A DNA stretch of 31,597 bases, taken from positions 1 to 31,597 of the forward strand of contig CAYUPI010000064.1 of NCBI GenBank assembly GCA_964446585.1. The letters are read 5' to 3'. The stretch comes from CAYUPI01 sp964446585 (GTDB lineage: Bacteria; Verrucomicrobiota; Verrucomicrobiia; Limisphaerales; UBA8199). A program made the translations under genes and the position numbers. Below the pieces are notes generated by a model. It was not told the origin of the DNA, made no database searches, and saw nothing but the letters and a program-made list of their open reading frames with translations. Within the stretch, counting starts at the first letter, position 1. Each line of letters opens with the position of its first letter. Shown here one piece after another: positions 16,112 through 24,473 of this stretch.

Positions 16112-17302
16112 TCACTTCTTCCACCACCTTTGGAAGTCCTCATTTTGCAGGATTCGTTTCGTCAGGAGTTCGTAGCCTTCGGTGAGGGGATGGCTGGCAT
16201 CGGCGTACAATGCGCTCGGCAAAACCTCGGGCACCACATTCGGAATATGGTTTTGGGCGAGCCACGCCTCGACGCCGGCGCGAAGTTTCAGGTACGCGGG
16301 CCGGTTCTCGGCTGCCATGATGTGCTCATTGAAAGGACCCAGAAGCACCATTACGTCGTTTCCCCGGGCTTGAAGTGTTCGGACGATTTGGCGAAAGGCG
16401 CACCACTGCAAAGAGGAGTCCAAGTCAACCCAGTCGAACTGCGCTGTGCCGACGCCCGTGTCGGACCAGGGCTTGTGACGCGGGCTATTGGATCCGCGCT
16501 GCGGATCTTCTCGAGGAGCGGAAGGCACGGCGAAGGTAATTTGCGAGAGGGGATTCTTCGCTGCGTTTAGAAAATGCGGAGGGTCACCGCCGTCGTCTAA
16601 GAGCGTCCATTGCAGGATGCTTTTTTGCCCAAAATAAGCGTTCTGCAAATGTTGAGCCCAGCCGAGGAAACCAATTTGCCGCTCGATAAGGGCCGTGAGT
16701 CGTTCATTGGCATCCGCTTTGTAGCACGGAATGCGAGGAAAAAACTGCGGCACGAGCCGGGAATGGTTGAACCGCTCTTCCTTGTCGGTGCTCAGGTCCG
16801 CCTTAGGGCTCGTCATCCAGAGGAGATTGCAATGGAGGAGCACTTTTTGATGACGCAGTGAGTGAGCATAGCAGTCGAGCAGCCCTTCCTGGGCCAGCGG
16901 GAAAAGGCCGTTGAGGCCGCCATTGACGAATTGCTCGGCCGTTCCTGCTTGCTGATTCAAAAAGTGTGACAAAGTTCCGTCCGGCAACACGTATTCGCCC
17001 CAGACTACGGAATCGCCCAGCATGATGATCTTGTCGGGTCTAGCTACCTGGCTCATGCGGCGGGCGTAGAGCCAGTAATCTTTGCTGAGGTCGTAGGGTA
17101 TGCGGTAGTCCGGCCCGGTGTCGAAGCGTTCGATGCGCGTCCACACCCGGGGCAGCAGCAGCGCGACAAGCCCGACGATCAGAAAGACAGCCAGCCAGTG
17201 TCGGGCGTTAAGGCGAACTTCGTTGACGCCAAAGGGCACGGGCGGCTGGGCCGGGATCGACTGAGCTCCGGCAGGGTTGGGTGCAAGTAGTTCGGGTTGC
17301 AT
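16112..17302 (-). CDS. Membrane-anchored SGNH-hydrolase-like protein, partner of the MBOAT acyltransferase (AlgJ/AlgX-like role)
   Basis: 396 aa from the ATG at 17302, which begins one base after the MBOAT stop (TAA-A-ATG), so translation is probably coupled. One membrane helix at about 35-51 follows a proline-rich N-terminus; the rest is predicted to be outside. The SGNH triad is visible: GDS with Ser98 (MLGDSVVWGEY) and DASH with Asp368 and His371 (ADASHPLTEGY). In alginate, cellulose and peptidoglycan systems such proteins pair with an MBOAT protein, which passes acyl groups across the membrane; the SGNH partner puts them on the polymer. The acceptor here is unknown. A longer open frame from 17380 overlaps the MBOAT gene and is unlikely to be used. 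Confidence 0.8.
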   Translation of the reverse strand: MQPELLAPNPAGAQSIPAQPPVPFGVNEVRLNARHWLAVFLIVGLVALLLPRVWTRIERFDTGPDYRIPYDLSKDYWLYARRMSQVARPDKIIMLGDSVVWGEYVLPDGTLSHFLNQQAGTAEQFVNGGLNGLFPLAQEGLLDCYAHSLRHQKVLLHCNLLWMTSPKADLSTDKEERFNHSRLVPQFFPRIPCYKADANERLTALIERQIGFLGWAQHLQNAYFGQKSILQWTLLDDGGDPPHFLNAAKNPLSQITFAVPSAPREDPQRGSNSPRHKPWSDTGVGTAQFDWVDLDSSLQWCAFRQIVRTLQARGNDVMVLLGPFNEHIMAAENRPAYLKLRAGVEAWLAQNHIPNVVPEVLPSALYADASHPLTEGYELLTKRILQNEDFQRWWKK

Positions 17303-17303
17303 T

Positions 17304-18905
17304 TTAGAATTGGAAATAGATAAACGCGCCGCCGCCCGAGGAACAGAGGCAGAGATAGAGCACGATGAACACCGCCACACTCACCCGGACCATTCCGAGC
17401 TTCAAAACGTCGCGAAATTTGGATTCATAAAGGAATTGATAGAGCCAGACCGTGGCGATCAGCACGACCATCAGGACCGTGATCTGCGGAGGTTGCCAGG
17501 CGGCCGAAAAAATGCGCCGAACGATCAACAAAGCATCGCTAAGAGAACTTGCGCGGAAGAAAATCCAGGTAAACGAGACGAAAAGGAAAACGGCGGCCTG
17601 CTTGAGGAGTTTCGGGACCCGTTCGTGGTAAAACGCGGACCGCTCAAGCTCGCGAGTCACAACTACGCCCAAACCGTGGAGCGCGCCCCAGATAACGAAC
17701 GTCCAGGCGGCGCCGTGCCAAATGCCGGAGAGCAGGAAAGTCAGAAAAAGATTGCGGTAGGTGTTCAAAGTCCCGCCCCGGTTGCCGCCCAGCGGGATGT
17801 AAACGTAATCCCGGAACCAGCTCGAGAGGCTGATGTGCCAACGCGACCAGAATTCTCCCAGGCCTGTGGACAGGTAGGGATTGTTGAAGTTCAGGATGAG
17901 ATCGAAGCCTATCGCTTTGGCGATGCCGCGGGCCATATCCGTATAGCCGCTGAAATCAAAGAATATCTGCCAGCCGAACGCCACCGTGGCGGCCATCAGG
18001 GCCGGCGCGCCGAACGCCCTGGGGTTGTCATAGACGCGCTCGACAAAGAAGGAGAGATAATTTGCCAGAGCGATTTTCTTGAATAAACCGACAAGGAATA
18101 GCGACGCGCCATCGGTGAAATTCTGCAGGCGCACCTCGGGGAAGCGATAAAATTGCGGCAGCAGATGGCGGGCGCGTTCGATCGGACCGGCCATGAGCTG
18201 CGGGAAGAAACAGACAAAGGTGGCAAACCGGAGAAAGTTGCGCTCGCGGTGAACTTTGCCGAAATAGAAATCGATGGTGTAACTGAGCGATTGGAACGTG
18301 AAAAAAGAGATTCCGACCGGCAGCAGGTATTCAAAGCCGAACGGCATTAGCGTGGAAGGGTCGGACAGCTTCAGCGGCAGGTGCAGCCGGGAGAGAATGG
18401 CGTTCAGGTTTTCCGCCACAAAGCGCGCGTACTTGAAGAAGAGCAGCAGCGCCAGGTTGTTGACCAGGCTGATCAGCAACCAGATTCTGCGGCTGCTGTA
18501 GAGCGCACCCAGGGCCATGAGCAGGACGAGAACTCCGAGCAGGGCCAGCACGGGCCGCAATGTTTTCGGGCCCAGCGCCGCCAGCACCAACAGACCGAGC
18601 GTAGCCGTCGCTGAGCCGAGGAAGGCGCCCTTCAGAAGGCGATCGCCAAACTGCAGGCGGGTCAAGCGCGCGACGACGTCCACCTTTTGGTCGCCACGGG
18701 GACAATGGTCCATGAGCGCGACCAGGCAGAAGTCCAGCAGAGTCGAATAAGCAACCAGGAAGAGGTAATAAGGATTCCACCAGCCATAAAAGAAATAAGA
18801 AGCAATCGTCAGCCAGGGAAGCCAGAGCGAGGTCTTTCGCAGCGCGAAAAAGACCGGCAGTACGACCAGGAGAAAGATGAGGAATGTCCAGGTGTGAAAC
18901 AACAT
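17304..18905 (-). CDS. MBOAT-family membrane O-acyltransferase (AlgI-like)
   Basis: 533 aa, multi-pass. It carries the MBOAT signatures: PVGISFFTFQSLSYTID (196-212), GYTDMARGIAKAIGFDLILNFNNPY, EFWSRWHISLSSWFRDYVYIPLGGNR with His357, and GIWHGAAWTFVIWGALHG with the catalytic His397. AlgI-like proteins move acetyl groups from cytoplasmic acetyl-CoA across the membrane for O-acetylation of an exported polysaccharide. An extra segment of roughly 65 residues (about 70-138) with two hydrophobic stretches is inserted between the second helix region and the usual NLALLLFFKYARF motif. No polysaccharide synthase is in the window, so the acceptor is unknown. It is divergent from the sigma factor gene (106 bp between start codons). 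Confidence 0.9.
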   Translation of the reverse strand: MLFHTWTFLIFLLVVLPVFFALRKTSLWLPWLTIASYFFYGWWNPYYLFLVAYSTLLDFCLVALMDHCPRGDQKVDVVARLTRLQFGDRLLKGAFLGSATATLGLLVLAALGPKTLRPVLALLGVLVLLMALGALYSSRRIWLLISLVNNLALLLFFKYARFVAENLNAILSRLHLPLKLSDPSTLMPFGFEYLLPVGISFFTFQSLSYTIDFYFGKVHRERNFLRFATFVCFFPQLMAGPIERARHLLPQFYRFPEVRLQNFTDGASLFLVGLFKKIALANYLSFFVERVYDNPRAFGAPALMAATVAFGWQIFFDFSGYTDMARGIAKAIGFDLILNFNNPYLSTGLGEFWSRWHISLSSWFRDYVYIPLGGNRGGTLNTYRNLFLTFLLSGIWHGAAWTFVIWGALHGLGVVVTRELERSAFYHERVPKLLKQAAVFLFVSFTWIFFRASSLSDALLIVRRIFSAAWQPPQITVLMVVLIATVWLYQFLYESKFRDVLKLGMVRVSVAVFIVLYLCLCSSGGGAFIYFQF

Positions 18906-19011
18906 TGGCGTGAGAAGGATATTGGGTGCGCGAGCTTTTTCAATCCCAGGCTCCCGCGGTCACCTGCCAACAATTTCCGTGTCCGGTTTTTCCGTGGCCG
19001 GGTACTATAGA

Positions 19012-20448
19012 ATGATCATGGCTCTCGATGGTGAACTGCTTAGCCGCTATTCGGACGACAAATCCGAAGAAGCATTCGCCGAATTGGTCCGGCGTCACGT
19101 GGACCTGGTCTATTCGGCGGCGTTGCGACAGGTCAATGGTGATGCGCACTTGGCCCAGGACGTAGCGCAGATGGTGTTCACCGAGCTTTCGCGCAAGGCA
19201 GCGCAACTTTCCCACCGGGCGGTCCTGACCGGCTGGCTCTATACCTGCGCCCACTTTTGCGCCACCAAAGCCGTCCGCACCGAACGCCGCCGGGCTGCCC
19301 GAGAACAGGAGGTCCACTCCATGCATGAAATCCCCTCCGCTCCAGCTCCCAACCCCGAAATGGACTGGGAAAAGGTCCTGCCCGTCCTCGATCACGTCAT
19401 GATCCAGCTCACCGAAACCGATCGCGAAGCCATCATCATGCGCTACTTCGAAAACCGCCAGCTCGCCGACATCGGCGAAAGACTCGGTCTCAGTGAAGAT
19501 GCGGCCCGCAAACGTGTCGATCGGGCGCTGGAAAAGCTTCGCTCGTTTCTGTCCACCCGCGGTATTACCACCACGGCTTCATTGGCAGCCGCGCTGTCAG
19601 CCAACGCAGTTCAAACCGCTCCTGCCGGCCTAGCGGCCGCCCTTACCACCGCCTCTCTCGGCGCGACCGCCGCGGGTGCCGGAACCACTGTGACTCTCCT
19701 AAAACTTATGACTATGACTAAACTTCAAATCGGAATCATTGGCGCCGTCATCGTCGGCGGCGTAGCCACTCCTTTGATTATAGAATATCAGTCTCGGGCC
19801 AAATTGCGTGATGCACGGGCCGCGCTAAAGCGGGAGAACGACCAGTTGGCCCAACAAGCTGCGGAGAACTCTCGGCTTTCCAATCTTCTCGCCCAGGCCA
19901 ACGCTGCCCAACAACTGACCACCGGCGAGGCGGGTGAATTGCTAAGGCTTCGCGGTGAAGTCGGCAACCTCCGCCGCCAGACGAATGATCTGGCAAAGAT
20001 GCTGGCTGACAATCAACGCTTGCGCTCGATGCTGACTAAAGCGGCGAAGTCTGCTCTCGAGCAAAGTACCACGCCGCAGGAATCCATTCCGAGAGATTCG
20101 TGGGCATTTTCCGGTTACGCAAATCCTGAGTCCGCTTTTCAGTCCGCCATTTGGGCCATGAGCACAGGTGACGCGAAAACATTTGTAGCCGGCCTGTCGC
20201 CACAGGGCCGCGAATTCCAGCATGCTCAGTCCAAATCCGAGGCGGAGCTGGCAAAAGCGAACAAGGACGAGCTCGAAAAAGTGACCGCGTACAGGATTGT
20301 CGAAAAGGAGGCAGTCTCTGAAAACGAAGTTATTCTGACGGTTTATGCCCAGGGAGAAAACGCAACGACGCGATTCAAATTGCAACGAATCGGCAACGAA
20401 TGGAAGGTCGCCGGCCCTGTGAAAGGGGACGGGTCGGATGCGAAGTAA
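19012..20448 (+). CDS. ECF sigma factor tethered to the membrane, with coiled coil and C-terminal outer domain
   Basis: 478 aa from the ATG at 19012 (a second ATG at 19018 is equally possible). Sigma region 2 spans about 20-92 (EEAFAELVRRHVDLVYSAALR ... TGWLYTCAHF) and region 4 about 125-182 (LTETDREAIIMRYFENRQLADIGERLGLSEDAARKRVDRAL). A conserved ANAVQTAPAGLAAAL stretch (197-211) follows and is shared with the second sigma factor in the window. Then come a membrane helix (238-257), a long coiled coil (260-345) and a C-terminal domain (DSWAFSGYANPESAFQSAIWAMSTGD...) resembling DUF4878/NTF2-like folds. Having no separate anti-sigma gene nearby, it is probably controlled through its own extracytoplasmic part (inference). 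Its stop overlaps the start of a pseudopilin fragment. Confidence 0.85.
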   Translation: MIMALDGELLSRYSDDKSEEAFAELVRRHVDLVYSAALRQVNGDAHLAQDVAQMVFTELSRKAAQLSHRAVLTGWLYTCAHFCATKAVRTERRRAAREQEVHSMHEIPSAPAPNPEMDWEKVLPVLDHVMIQLTETDREAIIMRYFENRQLADIGERLGLSEDAARKRVDRALEKLRSFLSTRGITTTASLAAALSANAVQTAPAGLAAALTTASLGATAAGAGTTVTLLKLMTMTKLQIGIIGAVIVGGVATPLIIEYQSRAKLRDARAALKRENDQLAQQAAENSRLSNLLAQANAAQQLTTGEAGELLRLRGEVGNLRRQTNDLAKMLADNQRLRSMLTKAAKSALEQSTTPQESIPRDSWAFSGYANPESAFQSAIWAMSTGDAKTFVAGLSPQGREFQHAQSKSEAELAKANKDELEKVTAYRIVEKEAVSENEVILTVYAQGENATTRFKLQRIGNEWKVAGPVKGDGSDAK

Positions 20449-20680
20449 TCGCTGGATCGTGCACGACGTCGGCAATGATGCGCCGTGCGTCGGCTGTGTC
20501 TCCTCACCCGACGACCCCAAGTGGGGTGGTCCGCTCCCGCGTCACAACGAGCGGAGCAACATTCTCGTTGCCGATGGCCAAGTCCAGTCCCAGAAGCCCG
20601 CGCGATGGTACTGGGCCAAGACTCCGTGGTCTATGCTGGCGGCGGGCGGGCAGTATCTCTTCAAACCCGCCGAATCCTAG
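20438..20680 (+). pseudogene. C-terminal fragment of an H-X9-DG pseudopilin, overlapping the sigma factor stop
   Basis: An 80-aa open frame beginning ATGCGAAGTAA, so its ATG lies within the last codons of the sigma factor (11-bp overlap, +1 frame). It reads RWIVHDVGNDAPCVGC ... PLPRHNERSNILVADGQVQ ... ARWYWAKTPWSMLAAGG, the end of a verrucomicrobial pseudopilin with an exact H-X9-DG motif. The N-terminal FTLVEL methylation/helix region is absent, so it cannot be assembled as a pilin. The translated part is otherwise undamaged, and translational coupling to the sigma gene is possible. Either it is a deletion remnant of a pseudopilin gene that once followed the sigma gene or, less likely, a working short partner. 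Confidence 0.75.
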
Positions 20681-20715
20681 TCCATCATTCGACCACGCCC
20701 CATGACTTGCCATTC

Positions 20716-20915
20716 CTAGTCCTCAAGCTTATCCGGGAATCCCTAGTTCCAAAACGGAAAGGAGCCGCGACTATCTGGTTCGTACAAGTCCGAACGCAGG
20801 ATCAATTTCACATGCCCATCAAGAAAGCCGAGGTTAATGCGCTTGTGGCTCCAATACCTTAGTGGCCCAATCGGTCCCGTCTAGCGCGGCCATGAACTCG
20901 GTCGGCACAAGGGTT
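20716..20915 (-). pseudogene. Decayed 3' end of a second pseudopilin copy
   Basis: Aligned by eye, this stretch matches the last ~200 bp of the pseudopilin gene at 21653-22369 almost throughout. It encodes PTEFMAALDGTDWA, then a +1 frameshift, then HKRINLGFLDGHVKLILRSDLYEPDSRGSFPFWN, a TAG where the intact copy has TGG, and GFPDKLED with a final TAG. The N-terminal two thirds are missing. It lies directly after the free-standing outer-domain gene, mirroring the order in the intact copy, and so marks the end of a tandem duplication. Confidence 0.85.
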
Positions 20916-20935
20916 GTGCGCTCGCTTTTTATAAT

Positions 20936-21637
20936 TTATTCGACTGTAAGTGCGATCATAAAGGGCGCGGCGCTGCCCATGGCGGAAACATAATCGATGT
21001 TTTCGATGGGGACGCCTGGGCGTGGATTCTCGAAGGTGGTCTTGTAGATGCAGAGTCGGAAGCCTCGGCCGCTTGCGACGGGATTGCTCCCAGTCCAGGC
21101 CAGGGTGGTGTGGCGGTCGGTGGTTTTTTCGGAGTGCGAAAGTCGGCCCCACCAACCCAGGACATGCTCACCGAAGCGAATCTTGATTTCGGTTTCAGCC
21201 CCGTCCGCATAATGCAGCACCAGTGTCGCAATGGTCTTACCCTCTCCGGCGTCCCAACCTGCGCCATGCAGCAAATGCAGGCGGCGGCATTTTTGGCTCA
21301 CTCTCAGACCAGTGACCCGCTCCGGATATTCCTTGTGGACCATCCGCAGATGTCGGCTCCCCAGTTGGACTATACCTTGGACGTCAAAGAGTGTGCCGCC
21401 TAAATGCAGTAAACCCTGAGGAAAGGCGGCCAGATTATTTGGGCCGTCGTTGCCACCCACCGCACACACCGATTCGGCCAATTTCGCGTTCAGCTTTTCA
21501 GCAAGATTCACCGCGTGAAATCGGTGACGGGCTGTTGTGGCGTGGAAGGAGACCATCACCAGGAGAATGACCACCAGCACGGTGCCGGTGATCGCTGCCA
21601 GAATTATGGCTGTCTCTTTGCGACCTGATTTGATCAC
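20936..21637 (-). CDS. Single-pass membrane protein carrying the outer domain of the adjacent sigma factor
   Basis: 233 aa from GTG at 21637, 15 bp after the pseudopilin stop. Residues 8-31 form one membrane helix (TAIILAAITGTVLVVILLVMV). Residues about 45-233 match the C-terminal domain of the sigma factor at 22389-23819 at roughly three quarters of positions by eye: EKLNAKL, GIVQLGSRHLR, CRRLHLLHG, LVLHYADG, LAWTGSNPVAS, RGFRLCIYKTTFENP, IDYVSAM. The sigma regions 2 and 4 are absent. The domain is beta-rich with conserved Trp and Asp; I know it only as an unnamed domain of planctomycete and verrucomicrobial proteins. It could compete with the tethered sigma factor for the same ligand, or be a non-functional duplicate; the open frame and conserved core favour function. 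Confidence 0.75.
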   Translation of the reverse strand: MIKSGRKETAIILAAITGTVLVVILLVMVSFHATTARHRFHAVNLAEKLNAKLAESVCAVGGNDGPNNLAAFPQGLLHLGGTLFDVQGIVQLGSRHLRMVHKEYPERVTGLRVSQKCRRLHLLHGAGWDAGEGKTIATLVLHYADGAETEIKIRFGEHVLGWWGRLSHSEKTTDRHTTLAWTGSNPVASGRGFRLCIYKTTFENPRPGVPIENIDYVSAMGSAAPFMIALTVE

Positions 21638-21652
21638 AAGCCGGCAGTCCTG

Positions 21653-22369
21653 CTAGTCCTCAAGTTTATCCGGGAAGCCCCAGTTCCAGAATGGAAAGGA
21701 GCCGCGGCTATCTGGTTCGTAAAGGTCGGAGCGGATAATCAGCTTCACATGGCCATCGAGGAACCCGAGGTTGATGCGCTTATGGCTCGAATGCCGCGGC
21801 GCCCAATCGGTCCCGTCCAGAGCGACGACAAACTCGGTCGGCGCGAAGGTGTTCATCAGGTACTTGGTTCCCAGGATTTGGCCTTCCCCGTTGGTCGAGT
21901 AGTTAAGCCGGAGATTGTCATTAAACTTATACTCCGAAACCCAGGTCGTGCCGTCGCCATTCGTGATCGTGAGGAACTGGCGGATCGGGTAATCGGCGGG
22001 GGTTAATGAGCCCTGAGGGATTCTGCCGTGCGCAGCCGGGCAGATGAAGAGCTTTTGAGCATCACGCAGATAGGGGACGAGTGAGTAGTACTGGTTGTAC
22101 TGAGTCCAATAGGTGATCGAGGGGTAATGATCGTGGTTATCGGCGAAGTACATGGTCATGGCCAGACCCATTTGCCGCAGGTTCGACGCGCATTGTGTCG
22201 TGTGCGCCGTGTCCTTGACTCGCCCCAGCGCGGGGAAAATGAGGGCAGCCAAAATGCCGATAACGGCGATTACCACCAGCAGTTCGACCAGGGTGAATGC
22301 GAAACCAACCGAGGACTTCGCCACCTCATCCGGACTTGCCCTTAATTTACTTTCTTTTTGAATCTTCAT
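21653..22369 (-). CDS. Pseudopilin (type II secretion/type IV pilus-like) downstream of the sigma factor
   Basis: 238 aa. The prepilin motif AFTLVELLVVIAVIGILAALIFPAL starts at about residue 24, with Glu29 at +5 of the mature chain and cleavage expected after Ala24, not the classical Gly. An unusually long, charged leader of 24 residues precedes it. The globular part has CASNLRQMGLAMTMYFADNHDHYP and ends RHSSHKRINLGFLDGHVKL, the H-Xn-DG signature in a slightly altered spacing. The gene begins 19 bp after the sigma factor stop, so the two are probably co-transcribed. Such verrucomicrobial pseudopilins occur in large numbers per genome; their assembly machinery and role are unknown. A decayed second copy lies at 20716-20915. 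Confidence 0.85.
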   Translation of the reverse strand: MKIQKESKLRASPDEVAKSSVGFAFTLVELLVVIAVIGILAALIFPALGRVKDTAHTTQCASNLRQMGLAMTMYFADNHDHYPSITYWTQYNQYYSLVPYLRDAQKLFICPAAHGRIPQGSLTPADYPIRQFLTITNGDGTTWVSEYKFNDNLRLNYSTNGEGQILGTKYLMNTFAPTEFVVALDGTDWAPRHSSHKRINLGFLDGHVKLIIRSDLYEPDSRGSFPFWNWGFPDKLED

Positions 22370-22388
22370 AACAGTTCGCGGAGAGAGA

Positions 22389-23819
22389 TCATTCCAAAGT
22401 CAGGCCCAGCATAAAGGGCGCGGCGTTCACCATCGTTGACACGTAATCGATGGTTTCGACTGGCAGATCGGGTTGCGGGTTCTCGAACGTGGTCTTGTAA
22501 ATGCACAAGCGGAAACCTCGGCTGCTTGCGACAGGATTGCTCCCGGTCCAGGCCAAAGTCGCGTGCCGGTCTGTTGGTCTCTGTGGGTGCGCCTGGTGCC
22601 AGTCGAGCACATGCTCGCCGTATCGGATTTTCAGCTCGCGCTCTGAACCGTCCGCATAATGCAACACCAGTTTGGCAATCGTTCTGCCGTCGCCAGCGGC
22701 CCAACCAGTTCCATGGAGCAAATGCAACCGGCGGCACCGCTCGTGCACTTTCAGCCCGCTGACCCGTTCCGGATATTCTTTATGCTCGATTCGCAGGTGC
22801 CTGCTGCCCAGTTGCACGATGCCCTCCACATCGAACAGCGTGCCGCCAAAATGCTGCAAGCCCTGGGGAAACCCGGCCAAATTATTCTCGCCGTCATTGC
22901 CGCCAGCCGCCAATACCGATTCAGTCAGTTTAGCATTCAACTTTTCGGAGAAATCAATCGGCAGAAATCTTCTTTGCCCACTGAAGCCCAACCACGACCC
23001 TGCATCGGCAGCAGAAGATCCCGCGGCATCGCGGTTGGTAGAGAGCGCCACAAAAGATGTCCCGCCAATCAGCAGCGCAGCCGCCCCGATCTCCGCTGCT
23101 AACTTCAGTTTCATCCAGGTCATCATCTTGAGTGTTCCGTGGGCTAGAATTGAGGCTGAAGCTCCGACGGTGGTCCCTTTAACGGAAGTCGCGCTGATGG
23201 CAACCGCCAAGCCGGCAGGCGCCGCTTGAATAGAGTTCTCAGAGATGGCTGCGCCAAGCGCTATGGCGGAGACCGCCACCCCTCGTTTTATGAAAAACCC
23301 GCGCAACTTCTCCAGAGCGCGGCCCACCCGCTTCTTGGCCGCGTTCTCGCTCGCGCCAAAGGCTGCGCCAACCTCGCGCAAGCTCCTGCCTTCAAAGAAC
23401 CGCAGCACGACTGCGTCTCGCTCCTTCTCCTTCAGAATACCCATGGCCGGTTCGAGGAGCGGGGCTATGGATTGCCAAGTGTCAGGTTCAGTTTCGGTGG
23501 GAATGGTTCGCATGTATGCCTCATGATCGCGTCGGATACGTCGGGCCTCGTTCCGCCGGAAGTTGGCGGCTGTCAGGCGCGTGGTCTGGTACAGCCAACC
23601 AGACAGGATCGTGTTCGGACTCAACCGGTGCGCTTTTTGAGCCAGGATGATAAAAACTGCCTGCGAGATTTCTTCAGCGTGGTGAGCGTTGTTGACAGAA
23701 CGAAGTGCGGCAGCGTAAACTAGGTTCGTGTAGCGCGCTACCAGGCCGCTAAAGGCGCTCTCCGAGTGATCCTCAGCATATTGGCGCAGCAGCGCTTTAT
23801 CGTCCTGTTCCATCTCCAT
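22389..23819 (-). CDS. ECF sigma factor fused to a membrane helix and beta-rich outer domain
   Basis: 476 aa. Sigma region 2 at about 19-92 (SAFSGLVARYTNLVYAAALRSV ... AEEISQAVFIILAQKA ... LSGWLYQTTR) and region 4 at about 118-178 (ILKEKERDAVVLRFFEGRSLREVGAAFGASENAAKKRVGRALEKL). Then the shared ENSIQAAPAGLAVAI stretch (194-208), LKMMTWMKLKL and a membrane helix (239-259). Residues about 288-476 form the outer domain that recurs as a free-standing protein at 20936-21637. Tethering a sigma factor to a sensory outer domain suggests release by regulated proteolysis or direct control at the membrane; this is inference. Start: ATG 23819 (a second ATG two codons later). No anti-sigma gene is seen. 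Confidence 0.85.
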   Translation of the reverse strand: MEMEQDDKALLRQYAEDHSESAFSGLVARYTNLVYAAALRSVNNAHHAEEISQAVFIILAQKAHRLSPNTILSGWLYQTTRLTAANFRRNEARRIRRDHEAYMRTIPTETEPDTWQSIAPLLEPAMGILKEKERDAVVLRFFEGRSLREVGAAFGASENAAKKRVGRALEKLRGFFIKRGVAVSAIALGAAISENSIQAAPAGLAVAISATSVKGTTVGASASILAHGTLKMMTWMKLKLAAEIGAAALLIGGTSFVALSTNRDAAGSSAADAGSWLGFSGQRRFLPIDFSEKLNAKLTESVLAAGGNDGENNLAGFPQGLQHFGGTLFDVEGIVQLGSRHLRIEHKEYPERVSGLKVHERCRRLHLLHGTGWAAGDGRTIAKLVLHYADGSERELKIRYGEHVLDWHQAHPQRPTDRHATLAWTGSNPVASSRGFRLCIYKTTFENPQPDLPVETIDYVSTMVNAAPFMLGLTLE

Positions 23820-24473
23820 TTATTGAATGTCCGCCACGGCGAAAAGGGGCCGATTTATTTGGACTGCGACTGACCCACCGGGCTAACGAATGCGGGCGGT
23901 GCTTGTTTCATCGCGGGTCCCCACCCACAAGATAGCACCTTGAGAATTTGTCAGGGGCTTGTGCACTGTCCCCAAAACAGTGGACACCGGGCGGCATGCT
24001 TTGTGCCCTTTCTCACCCTCGCGCGCTCTAGGATGCCCTGGCCGACCTCGGCGTGCAGACGATTACGAATACGGGGTCCCAACTCTGGTCGTCCGCCGCC
24101 TCGACCGATATCGAATTGGCACCGCTGACGACTTATTGGATTGCCGTGGGAAATGTATCAACGGAGAAGGGTCTAAGCGTGGATCTTGTGGTGACAGGCC
24201 GTTTTCATTCAAGGGCTCTGGGGCCACGTCGATGGCGTTCAGCGGCTCTTCGGGCATAGGCTCCGGCCTTAATCCTCCGGCGGCCTTCGCTCCGCCGGGC
24301 GCCGGAGCCGCAGTGCCTTTTCAAGCCGATGGCACAGCAACAAGCGACCCCGAGCCGGAGGCATTTGCCTTCTTATTTGCCGGCGGCACCTTTTGCGACC
24401 GCTGGACATTTACATATAGATGCAGGAGACAAACGACACCACGTTGCTGTACCAGTGCGTCAAAAAGGGGTTG
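23820..24473. other. Non-coding or decayed region
   Basis: No supported gene. A plus-strand frame at 24032-24200 reads DALADLGVQTITNTGSQLWSSAASTDIELAPLTTYWIAVGN, which looks like a piece of a secreted protein's C-terminal domain but has no start and runs out of sense. A perfect 7-bp GC hairpin (CCGGCGG, loop CCTTCGCT, CCGCCGG) is at 24277-24298. Upstream signals for the minus-strand sigma factor must lie near 23820-23920, but I see no convincing promoter. Confidence 0.5.

Noticed and set aside
23968..23994. TGTCCCCAAAACAGTGGACA-like stretch resembling an IS3-type terminus
   Set aside because: No matching second end, no target duplication and no transposase remnant were found.
24053..24259. 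Plus-strand frame with QTITNTGSQLWSSAAS... resembling a secreted beta-domain
   Set aside because: No start of its own and it loses sense quickly; kept only as a possible remnant within the decayed region.
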